Shown here piece after piece: positions 1 through 8,362 of a DNA stretch of 64,000 nt (within the stretch, counting starts at the first letter, position 1; each line of letters opens with the position of its first letter). The DNA is from a virus: the IMG/VR virus record IMGVR_UViG_3300017987_000073, positions 16,563-80,562 of that record; one strand, given 5' to 3'. The translations under genes and the position numbers were made by a program. The notes beneath the pieces were generated by a model that worked only from the letters and a program-made list of their open reading frames with translations, was not told where the DNA came from and did no database searches.

Positions 1-198
1 GTGCTTCCACTTGATCCCCACCTTCCGGATGAAGGGAGCCGCGCTCCCCGACTCGATCCGGTCCTCGGACTTGTGCGAGACCCGCCCGCACTCCTCGACC
101 AGCCGGAGGGCGTGATCCGCCCACGCCGAGTCGTACTTCGGGGTGATCATCTCGGCGTGGGGTCTCACCACGACCAGCTCCGCTCTCTTCTCGGTCAT
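1..198 (-). CDS. thyX: Flavin-dependent thymidylate synthase ThyX, N-terminal part (runs off the left edge)
   Basis: The 66 visible residues match the start of ThyX, which methylates dUMP to dTMP with FAD, NADPH and methylenetetrahydrofolate. The visible block contains RVSHKSEDRI followed by FIRKVGIKWKH, the usual ThyX stretch just before the SVLEH-type segment. The catalytic RHRxxS motif lies beyond the window edge. The ATG at 198-196 overlaps the stop of the dCMP deaminase gene (ATGA), so the two are probably translationally coupled and work in series: deaminase supplies dUMP, ThyX converts it. A second, divergent ThyX homologue lies at 24237-25061. Confidence 0.8.
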   Translation of the reverse strand, partial: MTEKRAELVVVRPHAEMITPKYDSAWADHALRLVEECGRVSHKSEDRIESGSAAPFIRKVGIKWKH

Positions 199-827
199 AA
201 CAGCCTCCCTTTCAACCGCTCGACGCCCAGTTGCGCGAGCTCGACCCCGGCGCGCCGGAGCAGTTTGCAAGCCTCCTCCGAGAGCCCGTACCGGCTCCCG
301 TAGTCCTCGGCGAAGACGACCCGCGAGATCCCGACCCGAAGGAACCGCTTCGAGCAGTCCCAGCAGGCGCTCGCCGTCGTGTAGACCGTCCCGCCCTTCG
401 GGGACACCCCGTCGAGCGCGCACTGGAGGAGCGCGTTCTCCTCCGCGTGAAGCGTCCGAACGCAGTGACCCCCGCTCATCAGGTGCCCCCCGACCAACTT
501 CGCCCCGCACTCGGGGCAGAGCGGCGGTCCGTCGTCCCGCGGCCTCACCTCCAGGTTGGGCGCGGCCGCGATCAACTCGACCTCCGCTCGATCGGCCTCC
601 CACTCGCACTCGGGACAACGATACTCGTCGCAGTGGGGCTCCCCCGGGGGGCTCCCGTTGTACCCCCCGGCGATTATCCGGTTGTCCACCGTGATCACAG
701 CCCCGACCCCGTGCCTCCCCGGGTCGAAGAGGAGCTCCGGTCCGCGGTCGCAAGTGGAGCGCGTCGCCGCCAGATGAGCGTGCAGCATGAAGAACTCGTC
801 CCAGGGGAGACGTGGAATTCTGAACAT
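195..827 (-). CDS. Deoxycytidylate deaminase (dCMP deaminase) with zinc-ribbon insertion
   Basis: The 210-residue protein has the zinc-dependent deaminase signature: H127-A-E129 and C155-x-x-C158 as metal and catalytic residues, preceded by a GAVITVDNRIIAGGYNG block typical of the ComEB/dCMP deaminase family. It would convert dCMP to dUMP in the cytosol. Two additional CPEC motifs (residues 71-74 and 104-107) lie between the substrate-binding strand and the HAE motif. They look like an inserted structural zinc ribbon and make the protein longer than the usual 150-180 residues. It overlaps thyX downstream. Confidence 0.88.
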   Translation of the reverse strand: MFRIPRLPWDEFFMLHAHLAATRSTCDRGPELLFDPGRHGVGAVITVDNRIIAGGYNGSPPGEPHCDEYRCPECEWEADRAEVELIAAAPNLEVRPRDDGPPLCPECGAKLVGGHLMSGGHCVRTLHAEENALLQCALDGVSPKGGTVYTTASACWDCSKRFLRVGISRVVFAEDYGSRYGLSEEACKLLRRAGVELAQLGVERLKGRLL

Positions 828-836
828 CTCAACCTC

Positions 837-1346
837 CTACACCACGTTGGGGGCGGTCGCCGCCTTCCTCCAGATCTCGAGGTCCAGCTCCCGCGGGGTC
901 TGTCCCCGTCGATCGGCCTCCTCCAGGAACTCGCGCTCGAGCTCCTCGTACTCCCGGACTGTTTTGGGGGGTCGAGCGTTCATCCACCGTAACACGTGTC
1001 GATCGAGGACCGCGAACCGCGCTTCCGGTCGCGTCCATACGACGAAGAACCGGCTCGTCTTTGGTCCGATCCCGGGAATCCGCTCCAACTCCCTCGGGTG
1101 ACAAGTCCTCAGTTCCGGTTGTCTCCGGGAGAACTCGAGAAACGCCTTCTCGAGAATTCCATACCGCCCCGCGTTCGCCGCTCGAAGATCCTCCGGATGC
1201 GCAACCAAGTGATTGATTGGACTCCCCTCACCTCGAGCGAGGTGTATCTCCTTTAGTCGAGCGATCACCACGTTAGCGAATCGCGCCGACTTCCCGGCCA
1301 CCACGATCGCGTAGATCAGGTGCCACTCGAGCTCGACTTCGCTCAT
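837..1346 (-). CDS. HhH-GPD family base-excision DNA glycosylase
   Basis: A 169-residue protein with a helix-hairpin-helix (IPGIGPKTS, residues 90-98) followed by AVLDRHVLRW. K96 and D115 sit where the catalytic lysine and aspartate of endonuclease III/OGG-like enzymes lie, so a bifunctional glycosylase/AP lyase is plausible. There is no C-terminal 4Fe-4S cysteine cluster, unlike Nth. It is shorter than Nth and closer to compact archaeal or phage HhH-GPD proteins. It would act on oxidised or mismatched bases in phage DNA; the specific lesion cannot be told. The next gene's stop overlaps its start by 4 bases. Confidence 0.75.
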   Translation of the reverse strand: MSEVELEWHLIYAIVVAGKSARFANVVIARLKEIHLARGEGSPINHLVAHPEDLRAANAGRYGILEKAFLEFSRRQPELRTCHPRELERIPGIGPKTSRFFVVWTRPEARFAVLDRHVLRWMNARPPKTVREYEELEREFLEEADRRGQTPRELDLEIWRKAATAPNVV

Positions 1347-1738
1347 CTACGCCCCCTGTTCAGGATCGCCCGGCACTCGTGGCAACGTGGTTGCAGATCC
1401 ACGACTCCCGGCGCCGTCACCCGGAGCCCGACCCGCTGGACCGTCTTCCACCTCCCGCACCCCCCGCACTTCACCTTGACCCGCGCCTCCGTCTCGCCCG
1501 GGGAACCGCTCTCCTTGTTCGCGAACGTCCGCAGGAAGCGGAGGTCCACCCTCGCCCCGTTCACGAGCACACTCGTTCCGTTCACGCTCATCAGCTCGGG
1601 CGTCTCGTCCTCCAGGCCCAGCTCGATCAACCCTCGACGCAACGACCGCACCTCCGCCGCGCTCAGGTGCCAGGACCGGCTCCCGACCCTCAGCTTGTAC
1701 CGCTTCCCGTCGCTCGCCCGCTCGATCTCAATCGCCAT
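1343..1738 (-). CDS. Hypothetical protein with C-terminal zinc-binding motif
   Basis: I do not recognise this 131-residue protein. The N-terminal two thirds look like a small mixed alpha/beta domain. The C-terminal third carries CGGC and, after about 25 residues, CHEC, spaced like a four-cysteine zinc ribbon. It overlaps the glycosylase gene downstream (ATGA) and the 1728-2135 gene upstream, so the three are probably co-translated. A nucleic-acid-binding role is a guess from the zinc ribbon alone. Confidence 0.6.
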   Translation of the reverse strand: MAIEIERASDGKRYKLRVGSRSWHLSAAEVRSLRRGLIELGLEDETPELMSVNGTSVLVNGARVDLRFLRTFANKESGSPGETEARVKVKCGGCGRWKTVQRVGLRVTAPGVVDLQPRCHECRAILNRGRR

Positions 1739-2135
1739 CGAGGACCTCCTCCACGCGGTTGACCGCCTCCGCCATCTGGTGATGCGCCTCGCCTCCGATT
1801 GTCTTCATCCGCCGAACCATCAGGCGCCCGGCGGCGACCCGAGCCGTCAGGCGCACCGCCGCGATCGTCTCCTGCTCCTCCGGAGAGATCGCCTCCCCGT
1901 CCTTGATCTCCTCCGCGGCCCTAAGAAGCGAACGACAAGCGGCGATAAACGTCCGAATCGGCGCCTTCCTGTCCTCCCGCTTGGCGACCACCGCGACCGG
2001 CGTCTTCCGCCCGAAGAGCCCGAGCTCCGCCACGCGGTAACCCGCCGCCTCGAGCTCCCGCTGGAGCCGCTTCAGAGCCGCCACCTCCGCGGGGTCGAAC
2101 CCCACCGCCAGCAACTTCGTCTCGCTCTCGTTCAT
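1728..2135 (-). CDS. Hypothetical helical protein
   Basis: A 135-residue protein starting MNESETKLL. The start at 2135 is chosen because GGAGGT lies just upstream, whereas the longer in-frame extension is arginine-rich and non-coding in character. It is mostly helical with no motif I recognise. It overlaps the next gene downstream by 11 bases. The 125 bases upstream (2136-2260) separate it from nrdJ. They hold only short GC-rich palindromes and no promoter or terminator I can defend. Confidence 0.6.
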   Translation of the reverse strand: MNESETKLLAVGFDPAEVAALKRLQRELEAAGYRVAELGLFGRKTPVAVVAKREDRKAPIRTFIAACRSLLRAAEEIKDGEAISPEEQETIAAVRLTARVAAGRLMVRRMKTIGGEAHHQMAEAVNRVEEVLDGD

Positions 2136-2260
2136 CTCGACCTCCACCCCTTGTAACGGCGTATGCGCCCGCTGGAGGCGCCGGTGACCCCGGCGTCCCT
2201 TCCCTCGTCCTCGGTCGTTATGAGCGCCCCAAGGGGCCAGATTTGGACGGAACCGACCCT

Positions 2261-4972
2261 CTAGCCGCAACCGTTGGTGGTGCCGCACGTGGGGCACCGG
2301 TGACAAGCGCCGTTCGGCTCCATGATCGAGCCGCAGTTCGAGCAGGGTGGGCCCGAGACGTGTCGGTGTCGATTACTCGGAACCTCCTCCACCTCGATCG
2401 ACGGCGTCCTCTCCCCTCGCCGCACCCCGTCCGGAAACTCGATCTCGAGCCATCGGAAGATGTAGTCCAGGACGGAGGTAGTCAGTCCGATCTCCTGGTT
2501 CGAGCTGTACCCCGCCGGCTCGAACCGGGTCCGGACGAACTTCTCCTTCAGCACCTCGAACGGGGCTCCATACTGGAGCGCGATCGACGTCGAGGTCGCC
2601 CACGCGTCCAGGAGCCCGGAGACCGTGCTCCCCGTCTTCGCCATCACCACGAAGATCTCCCCGAGTCGTCCGTCGTCGTGCATCCCCGCCGTCACGTACC
2701 CCTCGTGACCGGCGACGTCGATCTTGTGCGTCAAGCTCCGCCGCGTCCCGGGGAGCTTCCGCCGACCGATCACCTTCTCCGGGGGCGTCCACGCGAGGTC
2801 GAGCGTTCGCTTGTTCCCGTTTCCGTTCTTCTTCTTGACCTTGGTCTCGAGCGGCTGGGACTCCTTCGACCCGTCCCGGTAGATGGCGATCGACTTCAGT
2901 CCCAGGTGCCACGACAGGTCGTAGACCGCCTTGACGTCCTCCACCGTGGCGTCGGCCGGGAGGTTGACCGTCTTCGAGATCGACCCGCTCAGGAACGGCT
3001 GAACCGCCCCCAGCATCCGGACGTGCCCCTCCCAGGGGATCGACCTCCCCGCCGTGTCGGGGAGCGCGCAGTCGAAGACCGGGAGGTGCTCCTCCCTCAC
3101 GACCCCGTCGAGGCGCCCCGTCTCCCGGAGCTGGCGAACGGCTCGCTTCATATCACCCACCGGGTACCCGAGCCGCAGGAGCGCCCGATCGACCGCCCGG
3201 TTCTCGTAGGTCATCTCCCCGCCCCCGACCAGCTTCTTCGTCTTCAGAAGCGCCAGATCCGGCTCGATCCCCGTCGTGTCGCAGTCCATCATAAACGCGA
3301 TCGTCCCCGTCGGCGCGAGTAGGGTCGTTTGAGCGTTCCGAAACCCGTGCTCCCCCCCGAGCTCGACCGCCTCGTCCCACGCCTCCCGAGCGCGGACGAC
3401 CAGGTCCACCGGGGCGAGGGCGTACTCCTCCTGAATCGCCGTCCGGTGCCGATCGATCACGCCCCGCATCGCCGCGGCGTTCGCCGCGTACCCGACGAAG
3501 GGCCCCTTGACCGCGGCGATCTCCGCCGCGCGCCGGTAGGCGACCCCCGTCATCAGAGCGGTCACCCCCGCGGCGAACTCCCGGCCGGCCTCCGAGTCGT
3601 AGGGGAGACCTCTCGCCATCAAAGTCGCCCCGAGGTTCGCGTACCCGAGCCCCAGCGGTCGAAACGTCCGACTGTTCTCGTGGATCCCCTTGGTGGGGTA
3701 GCTCGCCCGGTCGACCAGGATCTCCTGGGCGAGGATCAACGTCTCCACCGCGTGGGTGAAATGATCGATCAGGAACCCTCCCCCCGAGTCCAAGAACTTC
3801 AGGAGGTTGATCGAGGCGAGGTTGCAGGCGCTCTCGTCCAGGAACATAAACTCCGAACATGGGTTCGAGGCGTTGATCCTCCCGTCCGTCGGGCAGGTAT
3901 GCCAACGGTTCGCCGCGTCGTCGAACTGGAGTCCAGGATCCCCGCACGCGTGCGACGTCTCCGCGATCAGGTCCAGGAGCTCGCGAGCGTTCACCTCCCC
4001 GACCTCCTCGCCCGTCTTCCGCGCGATCAGCGGCCACCTCTCGCCGGCGTCCGCCGCCCGCATAAAGGCGTCCGTCACCCGAATCGAGTGGTTCGCGTTC
4101 TGGAAGAACACCGACGCGTAAGCCTCCCCGTCGATCCCCTCGCCGTACCCCGCCCGCACGAGCGCCCGCGCCTTCTCCTCCTCGGCGCGCTTGCACTTGA
4201 CGAACTCCACGATGTCCGGGTGGTCGACGTTCAACGAGACGATCTTCGCCGCCCGTCGCGTCCGACCCCCCGACTTGATCACGCCGGCGAACGCGTCGTA
4301 ACCCTTCATAAAGGAGATCGGACCGGACGCGGTCCCGCCCGTCGAGAGCTGCTCCTCCCGACCGCGCAGGTTGGATAGGTTCACGCCGGCGCCGCTCCCG
4401 TACTTGAAGATCATCCCCTCGGTCTTCGCCAGGTCGAGGATCGACTCCATCGTGTCCTTCACGTGGTTGATGAAGCACGCCGAGCACTGCGGCCGCTCCT
4501 CCACCCCCACGTTGAACCAGACCGGGGAGTTGAACGCCGCCCGCTGCGTCACCAGGAGGTGGGCGAGCTCGGCCTCAAACGCCCCTCGATCTTCACCCAC
4601 CTCGAAGTACCCGTCCGCCAACCCCCAGTCGGCGATCGTCCGGACGACCCGCTCGATCAACCCCCGAACCGAGTCCTCCCGCTCCGGCGTCCCGAGGCGC
4701 CCGCGAAGGTACTTCGAAGCGACCACGTTGACCGCCATCTGACTCCAGTTCTCCGGCGCCTCGACCCCCGTTTGCTCGAAGACCACCCCGCCCTTCCCCT
4801 CGATCCTCGCGTCGCGTCGCTTCCACGGTCCCGCCCCCTCGAAGACCCGATCCAACCATTCACCCCTCTCGGTGAAGAGTCGCTTGACCCTCCTCCGAGG
4901 TCCCATCTCCTCGCGCGTCTCCGTCCTCCTGACTTCCTTGACTTCCGTCGTGACCGTGAGCTCCGGTGCCAT
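2261..4972 (-). CDS. nrdJ: Class II (adenosylcobalamin-dependent) ribonucleoside-diphosphate reductase
   Basis: A 903-residue protein with the ten-stranded barrel of ribonucleotide reductase. Key blocks seen are FNSPVWFNVG, CSACFINH (first redox cysteine), the loop motif NPCSE (thiyl radical cysteine with flanking N and E) and a P-loop-like SGSISKTVN segment. The C-terminus carries CSNCG and CPTC cysteine pairs, typical of NrdJ regeneration or zinc motifs. No separate beta subunit is needed: B12 generates the radical and the enzyme is oxygen-independent. The ATG at 4972 was chosen because it has a nearby GGAG and begins the conserved region. It would supply dNTP precursors during phage replication. 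Confidence 0.92.
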   Translation of the reverse strand: MAPELTVTTEVKEVRRTETREEMGPRRRVKRLFTERGEWLDRVFEGAGPWKRRDARIEGKGGVVFEQTGVEAPENWSQMAVNVVASKYLRGRLGTPEREDSVRGLIERVVRTIADWGLADGYFEVGEDRGAFEAELAHLLVTQRAAFNSPVWFNVGVEERPQCSACFINHVKDTMESILDLAKTEGMIFKYGSGAGVNLSNLRGREEQLSTGGTASGPISFMKGYDAFAGVIKSGGRTRRAAKIVSLNVDHPDIVEFVKCKRAEEEKARALVRAGYGEGIDGEAYASVFFQNANHSIRVTDAFMRAADAGERWPLIARKTGEEVGEVNARELLDLIAETSHACGDPGLQFDDAANRWHTCPTDGRINASNPCSEFMFLDESACNLASINLLKFLDSGGGFLIDHFTHAVETLILAQEILVDRASYPTKGIHENSRTFRPLGLGYANLGATLMARGLPYDSEAGREFAAGVTALMTGVAYRRAAEIAAVKGPFVGYAANAAAMRGVIDRHRTAIQEEYALAPVDLVVRAREAWDEAVELGGEHGFRNAQTTLLAPTGTIAFMMDCDTTGIEPDLALLKTKKLVGGGEMTYENRAVDRALLRLGYPVGDMKRAVRQLRETGRLDGVVREEHLPVFDCALPDTAGRSIPWEGHVRMLGAVQPFLSGSISKTVNLPADATVEDVKAVYDLSWHLGLKSIAIYRDGSKESQPLETKVKKKNGNGNKRTLDLAWTPPEKVIGRRKLPGTRRSLTHKIDVAGHEGYVTAGMHDDGRLGEIFVVMAKTGSTVSGLLDAWATSTSIALQYGAPFEVLKEKFVRTRFEPAGYSSNQEIGLTTSVLDYIFRWLEIEFPDGVRRGERTPSIEVEEVPSNRHRHVSGPPCSNCGSIMEPNGACHRCPTCGTTNGCG

Positions 4973-4980
4973 CTCTCCTC

Positions 4981-5340
4981 CTAGAATCCGCAGGCGTCCA
5001 GGCGCCTGATGAACTTGGTTTTGAACTGCTCGAGCGTCCAGCTCGACGCCGGCGTGCTCCCCCCCTCGAACTCCTCGGAACAGAATCGGGCGATCTCGCC
5101 GGCGATCCGCCGATCCTCCGGCGCCAATCTCTTGATGAACAGCGAAACGTCGAAGATCCCCTCCTCCACCGGACTCCACCGGATCAACGACGACAACTTC
5201 TCCAGGTCGTACCGCCGCGCGAACGACGGTCGCTCCCACTTCCCGAACCTCTTGACGAACTCCTCGTCCCCCTCCGTCGCCTCCCTGACCCGCTGCACCG
5301 CGCTCTCGACCAAATTGTCCACGACCGAACCCTTCGACAT
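4981..5340 (-). CDS. Hypothetical protein upstream of nrdJ
   Basis: A 119-residue, largely helical and charged protein beginning MSKGSVVDN. No catalytic motif is visible. It ends 8 bases before the nrdJ start and has good spacing from a GAGG-type ribosome binding site, so it is probably in the nrdJ operon. A link to ribonucleotide reduction is an inference from position only. Confidence 0.6.
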   Translation of the reverse strand: MSKGSVVDNLVESAVQRVREATEGDEEFVKRFGKWERPSFARRYDLEKLSSLIRWSPVEEGIFDVSLFIKRLAPEDRRIAGEIARFCSEEFEGGSTPASSWTLEQFKTKFIRRLDACGF

Positions 5341-5356
5341 TCGGCTCCTCCTCTCG

Positions 5357-5563
5357 TTACTGGTTGCAGTCGCCGCAGACGTAGATCCGCGGCGAGTCGG
5401 GTCCGGCGTTGGGTGGGATCGTCTTGAGCTTGGAGGCGGGGAACTCGCGACCGCAGCGAACGCAGGTGATCAGCTTCTCACCGAACAGAGATCCCGGATC
5501 TTCCTCCGGTTTCGATCTCCTCGGTCTTATTGCGTTTCTCCTGCCGGATGGCGCGATCTTCAC
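5357..5563 (-). CDS. Small zinc-ribbon protein
   Basis: A 68-residue protein starting at GTG (5563), 8 bases after an AGGAG. It carries CVRCG and VCGDC, about 30 residues apart, forming a four-cysteine zinc ribbon behind a basic N-terminus. Such small proteins often bind nucleic acid or RNA polymerase, but nothing here shows which. The gap upstream (5564-5637) carries a T-rich motif also seen at two other operon gaps. Confidence 0.6.
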   Translation of the reverse strand: MKIAPSGRRNAIRPRRSKPEEDPGSLFGEKLITCVRCGREFPASKLKTIPPNAGPDSPRIYVCGDCNQ

Positions 5564-5637
5564 GGAACGAACTCCTCGCGAACCCTCCCAGCTTACCCAC
5601 CCGCTGGACCCTTCGACAGGTTAATGGTTTCATAAAA

Positions 5638-6327
5638 TCAAGGTGTGATTATCCGCCGCTCACCCGGGGGCGGGAGCTTCGGTCCACCCTCCTCGTCCAG
5701 CTTCGCCAGCCGCGACTCGAGCTGCTCCACGAGCTCGCTCACCTCCTTCGAGAGGGCGATCCCAGAAGCCCGAACCTCCTCGACGAACTCCCGCGCCCGC
5801 TCCAGATCCCGCGCCTGGAGGTACAGCGAGAGCACCATCGGCACGTCCACCGCCTCCGAACCGAGCTCCCCGGAGAGCTCCCGGAGCCGCGCGGCGATCT
5901 CGAGCCGCCGGTCGTTCTCGACCCCCTCGCTCTGCGCCTCCTGCGCCAGCGCGGCGCGCTCCTTCATCAGGTCCGCCTTCCGCTGCACCGCCTCGCGCGT
6001 CCCGCCGTCCCACCCCGCGTGGTTGGCGTCGAGCCACTGCTCGATACAGTTGATCACCGTCGAGGCGGAGTTGTTCGCCCGCACGAGCTCCCGAACGGTC
6101 TTCGAGATCTTGTTCTGCTCCGCCGCGAAGGTGTGGAAGTTCGTCGTCAAGTCGTCGACCTTCCGAACGAGCGCCGGGAACTCCCCCTCGAGCCGCGCCA
6201 CCTTCTCCGCGAGCTCCTTTCTCTTCTTGCCCTCCAGTTGCGCCCCGAGGACCTTGATGTCGCTCAACTGCTCCTTGACCTCGGCGATCTCCTTCTCCAG
6301 ATCTCGCTTCGTTTTCGTCGCGCTCAT
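5638..6327 (-). CDS. Coiled-coil protein of unknown function
   Basis: A 229-residue protein. Residues 1-110 are almost continuous heptad-like helix rich in K, E, L and A, and residues 125-215 are also helical. There is no signal peptide or membrane segment. It overlaps the stop of the 115-residue gene upstream by 4 bases. It could be a structural scaffold or a DNA-associated protein; I cannot assign it. Confidence 0.6.
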   Translation of the reverse strand: MSATKTKRDLEKEIAEVKEQLSDIKVLGAQLEGKKRKELAEKVARLEGEFPALVRKVDDLTTNFHTFAAEQNKISKTVRELVRANNSASTVINCIEQWLDANHAGWDGGTREAVQRKADLMKERAALAQEAQSEGVENDRRLEIAARLRELSGELGSEAVDVPMVLSLYLQARDLERAREFVEEVRASGIALSKEVSELVEQLESRLAKLDEEGGPKLPPPGERRIITP

Positions 6328-6671
6328 TCGCTCCCTCCTATCAGGCGAAGCACCGCCTCCGCCTCGTTGGTCATCATCGCGTGCACCACCCGGGCCACCA
6401 CCCGCCAGAACGCCCCGCCCTGGCGGTCCCGCGGAAGATCGAGATCCCGGTCGTCCTGGAGGAGCTCGAGGTGTTGATCCACCGAAAGCACCGGCCCGAG
6501 CGTCCGGAGCCTCTCCTCCGGCTCCGGAGCCGAGACGTTCCCCGCGACCAGCGCCTTCCCCAGGTCCCGCGCCACCTCCTCCGGGCAGTCCCTCAGCTCG
6601 CCCTCGACCCGCGCCCGCTCCAGGAGCCAGGCGAGCGTCGAGCTTCTGATCACCGCGTAGCCGTCGCTCAT
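6324..6671 (-). CDS. Hypothetical protein
   Basis: A 115-residue acidic helical protein starting MSDGYAVIRSS. The ATG at 6671 was preferred over a longer Gly/Arg-rich extension because it overlaps the stop of the SDR-like gene (ATGA). No recognisable motif is present. It is sandwiched in a chain of overlapping genes from 8046 down to 5638. Confidence 0.55.
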   Translation of the reverse strand: MSDGYAVIRSSTLAWLLERARVEGELRDCPEEVARDLGKALVAGNVSAPEPEERLRTLGPVLSVDQHLELLQDDRDLDLPRDRQGGAFWRVVARVVHAMMTNEAEAVLRLIGGSE

Positions 6672-7351
6672 TCCAACCCCCTCGCGTCGAACCGCGCCGG
6701 TCCGAGCCCGACCCCCGGGAAGTGCTTGTGACGCTCCGTCCCGTCCGCCAAGTCGACCAACTTCTTCGCGGCCCCCTCCACCGGCGCCGTCTCCGCGTCC
6801 ACCGGGACCTCCGCCTCGGGCAGTCGCCGCACCCCGACCAGCTCCGGAGCCAGCAGGTGGTAGACCCCCAAGTTCGGCGGTCGGTGCCAATAGTCGAGGG
6901 CGATCCGGAGCGCGTGGTCCATCACCTCGTGGATCTGCACCTTCGCCCGCGTGGTGAAGGACGAGGGCTCACTCGTCGTCCCCAGCGTCACGAACCGCTT
7001 GACCGGCGCGCCGGCGTTCACCAGGTTCAGGAGAAGGTCGACCCCGCCGTTGACGTACCCGCTCCACGCCACCCGGTAGAGGGCCCACTCCCGCTCCACC
7101 GGGTGTCGACACGCCAGGTGAATCACCGCCTCGACCTCCCCGAACCGCTCCACCTGGAAGTGCGCGTGGTTCACGTCCGCCCGGACGTAGGTCACCGAAT
7201 GCTGTGGGTTCCGGAACTTCGGCTCCTCCCCCTCGTCCAGCCAGCACGTCGAGTGATCGTCCACCACGATCGCTCGGTGCCCCCGCTCGACCAACTCGTC
7301 GACCACGTGGGACCCCACGAATCCGCACCCACCCGGGATCAGAACGATCAT
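6668..7351 (-). CDS. NAD-dependent epimerase/dehydratase-like (extended SDR) protein lacking the catalytic tyrosine
   Basis: A 227-residue Rossmann-fold protein starting with GGCGFVGSHVVDEL, the GxxGxxG dinucleotide-binding loop of extended SDR sugar-nucleotide epimerases. DADV-like (RADVNHAHF) and HLAC blocks follow. In the position of the usual YxxxK catalytic pair the sequence reads TTRAK: the lysine is kept but the tyrosine is absent. At 227 residues it is also shorter than the usual 300. It may bind NAD(H) without classical epimerase chemistry, or use another residue. Its relation to cell-wall or glycan modification is inference only. Confidence 0.7.
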   Translation of the reverse strand: MIVLIPGGCGFVGSHVVDELVERGHRAIVVDDHSTCWLDEGEEPKFRNPQHSVTYVRADVNHAHFQVERFGEVEAVIHLACRHPVEREWALYRVAWSGYVNGGVDLLLNLVNAGAPVKRFVTLGTTSEPSSFTTRAKVQIHEVMDHALRIALDYWHRPPNLGVYHLLAPELVGVRRLPEAEVPVDAETAPVEGAAKKLVDLADGTERHKHFPGVGLGPARFDARGLE

Positions 7352-7698
7352 CGGTGAGCTCCGATCCGGCGCTTCCGCCGCGTCGTCTTCCTCACCCGCT
7401 TTGCGCTCCGCTTCGGCTTCAGAGTGATCGTCTGCGCGATCACGTCGACGCTAGCCACCTCCATCCACCACCCCTTTACCGGCCCGACTTCGTCGCCGAC
7501 GTTGAACCGGGGCCACCCGTCGGGAACGGCGGTTCCCGGGAGCGGCTCGCTGTCCGGCTCGAGCTCCTCCACCCTCTTCTTCGCTCGAGCGAGCACCTGC
7601 TCCACCGTCTCCGGAGGCTTCCTCGGCGGGAGGATTTTCTCCACCCCGTCCTTCAGGTCCTTCGCCACCTCGTGCAACCTTCCAGTATCTGGGTTCAT
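7348..7698 (-). CDS. Hypothetical protein with basic C-terminus
   Basis: A 116-residue protein beginning MNPDTGRLHE, with a strong AAGGAGATGG ribosome binding site just upstream. The first half is an amphipathic helix. The middle (around FNVGDEVGPVKGWW) looks like a small beta-barrel or SH3-type fold. The end is very basic (RVRKTTRRKRR), suggesting nucleic-acid contact. It overlaps the SDR-like gene by 4 bases. Confidence 0.55.
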   Translation of the reverse strand: MNPDTGRLHEVAKDLKDGVEKILPPRKPPETVEQVLARAKKRVEELEPDSEPLPGTAVPDGWPRFNVGDEVGPVKGWWMEVASVDVIAQTITLKPKRSAKRVRKTTRRKRRIGAHR

Positions 7699-7813
7699 TT
7701 TCCATCTCCTTCAACTTCGCGAAAACCGGGGTCGCGTCCGGCGCGTGTTTCTTCAGGAGCTCGCGGAGCTCCCGGATCTCACGACGTCCGTCCTCCAGGT
7801 GGAAGGTCGTCAA
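7451..7813 (-). CDS. Possible small coding region with TTG start; true 3' end uncertain
   Basis: The TTG at 7813 overlaps the stop of the gene upstream (TTGA). The first 39 codons encode a plausible amphipathic helix (REIRELRELLKKH and so on). The frame stays open to 7451, but beyond about 7698 it lies wholly inside the 7348-7698 gene and turns low-complexity. Either a short gene truly overlaps its neighbour, or one base was lost or gained near 7698 and the two halves form one protein of about 154 residues. Only 7699-7813 is well supported as coding. Confidence 0.3.
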   Translation of the reverse strand: MTTFHLEDGRREIRELRELLKKHAPDATPVFAKLKEMENEPRYWKVARGGEGPEGRGGENPPAEEASGDGGAGARSSEEEGGGARAGQRAAPGNRRSRRVAPVQRRRRSRAGKGVVDGGG

Positions 7814-8046
7814 CCGATCGACGCTCTCGTCCAGAGGAGCGCGACCACCTCCTCCTCCATCCGATCGGTCTGCTCCCCCTCCCCGGTCCGGGCCCGCTGG
7901 AGCGCCAAGCGGAGCGCCTCCCGCGCCGGTGAGTTGTTCACCTGCGTCTCGTCGTCGAGACCGATCAGATCCTCGTCCACCTCGATCTCGAACTCGTGCA
8001 TCACCGCCGGCCGGTACACCCGGACGTAGAACGAGCTAACTCCCAT
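7810..8046 (-). CDS. Small acidic hypothetical protein
   Basis: A 78-residue protein starting MGVSSFYVRVYRPAV. It has a beta-rich N-terminus and a helical acidic C-terminus. The start at 8046 overlaps the end of the preceding gene by 11 bases. I see no catalytic motif. Confidence 0.5.
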   Translation of the reverse strand: MGVSSFYVRVYRPAVMHEFEIEVDEDLIGLDDETQVNNSPAREALRLALQRARTGEGEQTDRMEEEVVALLWTRASIG

Positions 8047-8362
8047 AGCTCTCCTCCCAGTAGTGAGGCGACTCCAAGGCGAGCGCCTCGAGCTCCTCCA
8101 CCGTCCGCTCCTCCGTCCCCGCGTCCTTGGCTTCGTCGCACATGAACTCCCCGTGCCAGCACGCGGCCCGGTGACAAGCGGCACAGACCGTCACCGTCCG
8201 CACCTCCTCACACCACGACGTCACCCCAAGGTTGTCCAGGAGGTTCCACAGAACCTCGTTCAACGCCTTCGGATCCTCCTCCTCGAGATCGACCGTGGTC
8301 TCCGCCGTGTCCTCGTTCCCGTTTCCCCGCGAAACCGAGACACCCACCTTGAACCGCTTCAC
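8036..8362 (-). CDS. Hypothetical protein with cysteine/histidine cluster
   Basis: A 108-residue protein starting at GTG (8362), which overlaps the amidase stop (GTGA). A CAACHRAACWHGEFMC segment in the second half could bind a metal. The first half is acidic and mixed alpha/beta. Function is unknown; position right after the endolysin gene suggests co-translation rather than a shared role. Confidence 0.5.
   Translation of the reverse strand: MKRFKVGVSVSRGNGNEDTAETTVDLEEEDPKALNEVLWNLLDNLGVTSWCEEVRTVTVCAACHRAACWHGEFMCDEAKDAGTEERTVEELEALALESPHYWEESYGS

Noticed and set aside
2136-2260. Promoter or terminator before the 1728-2135 gene
   Set aside because: Only short GC palindromes and weak hexamers were found; nothing rises above what a GC-rich 125-base stretch would show by chance.
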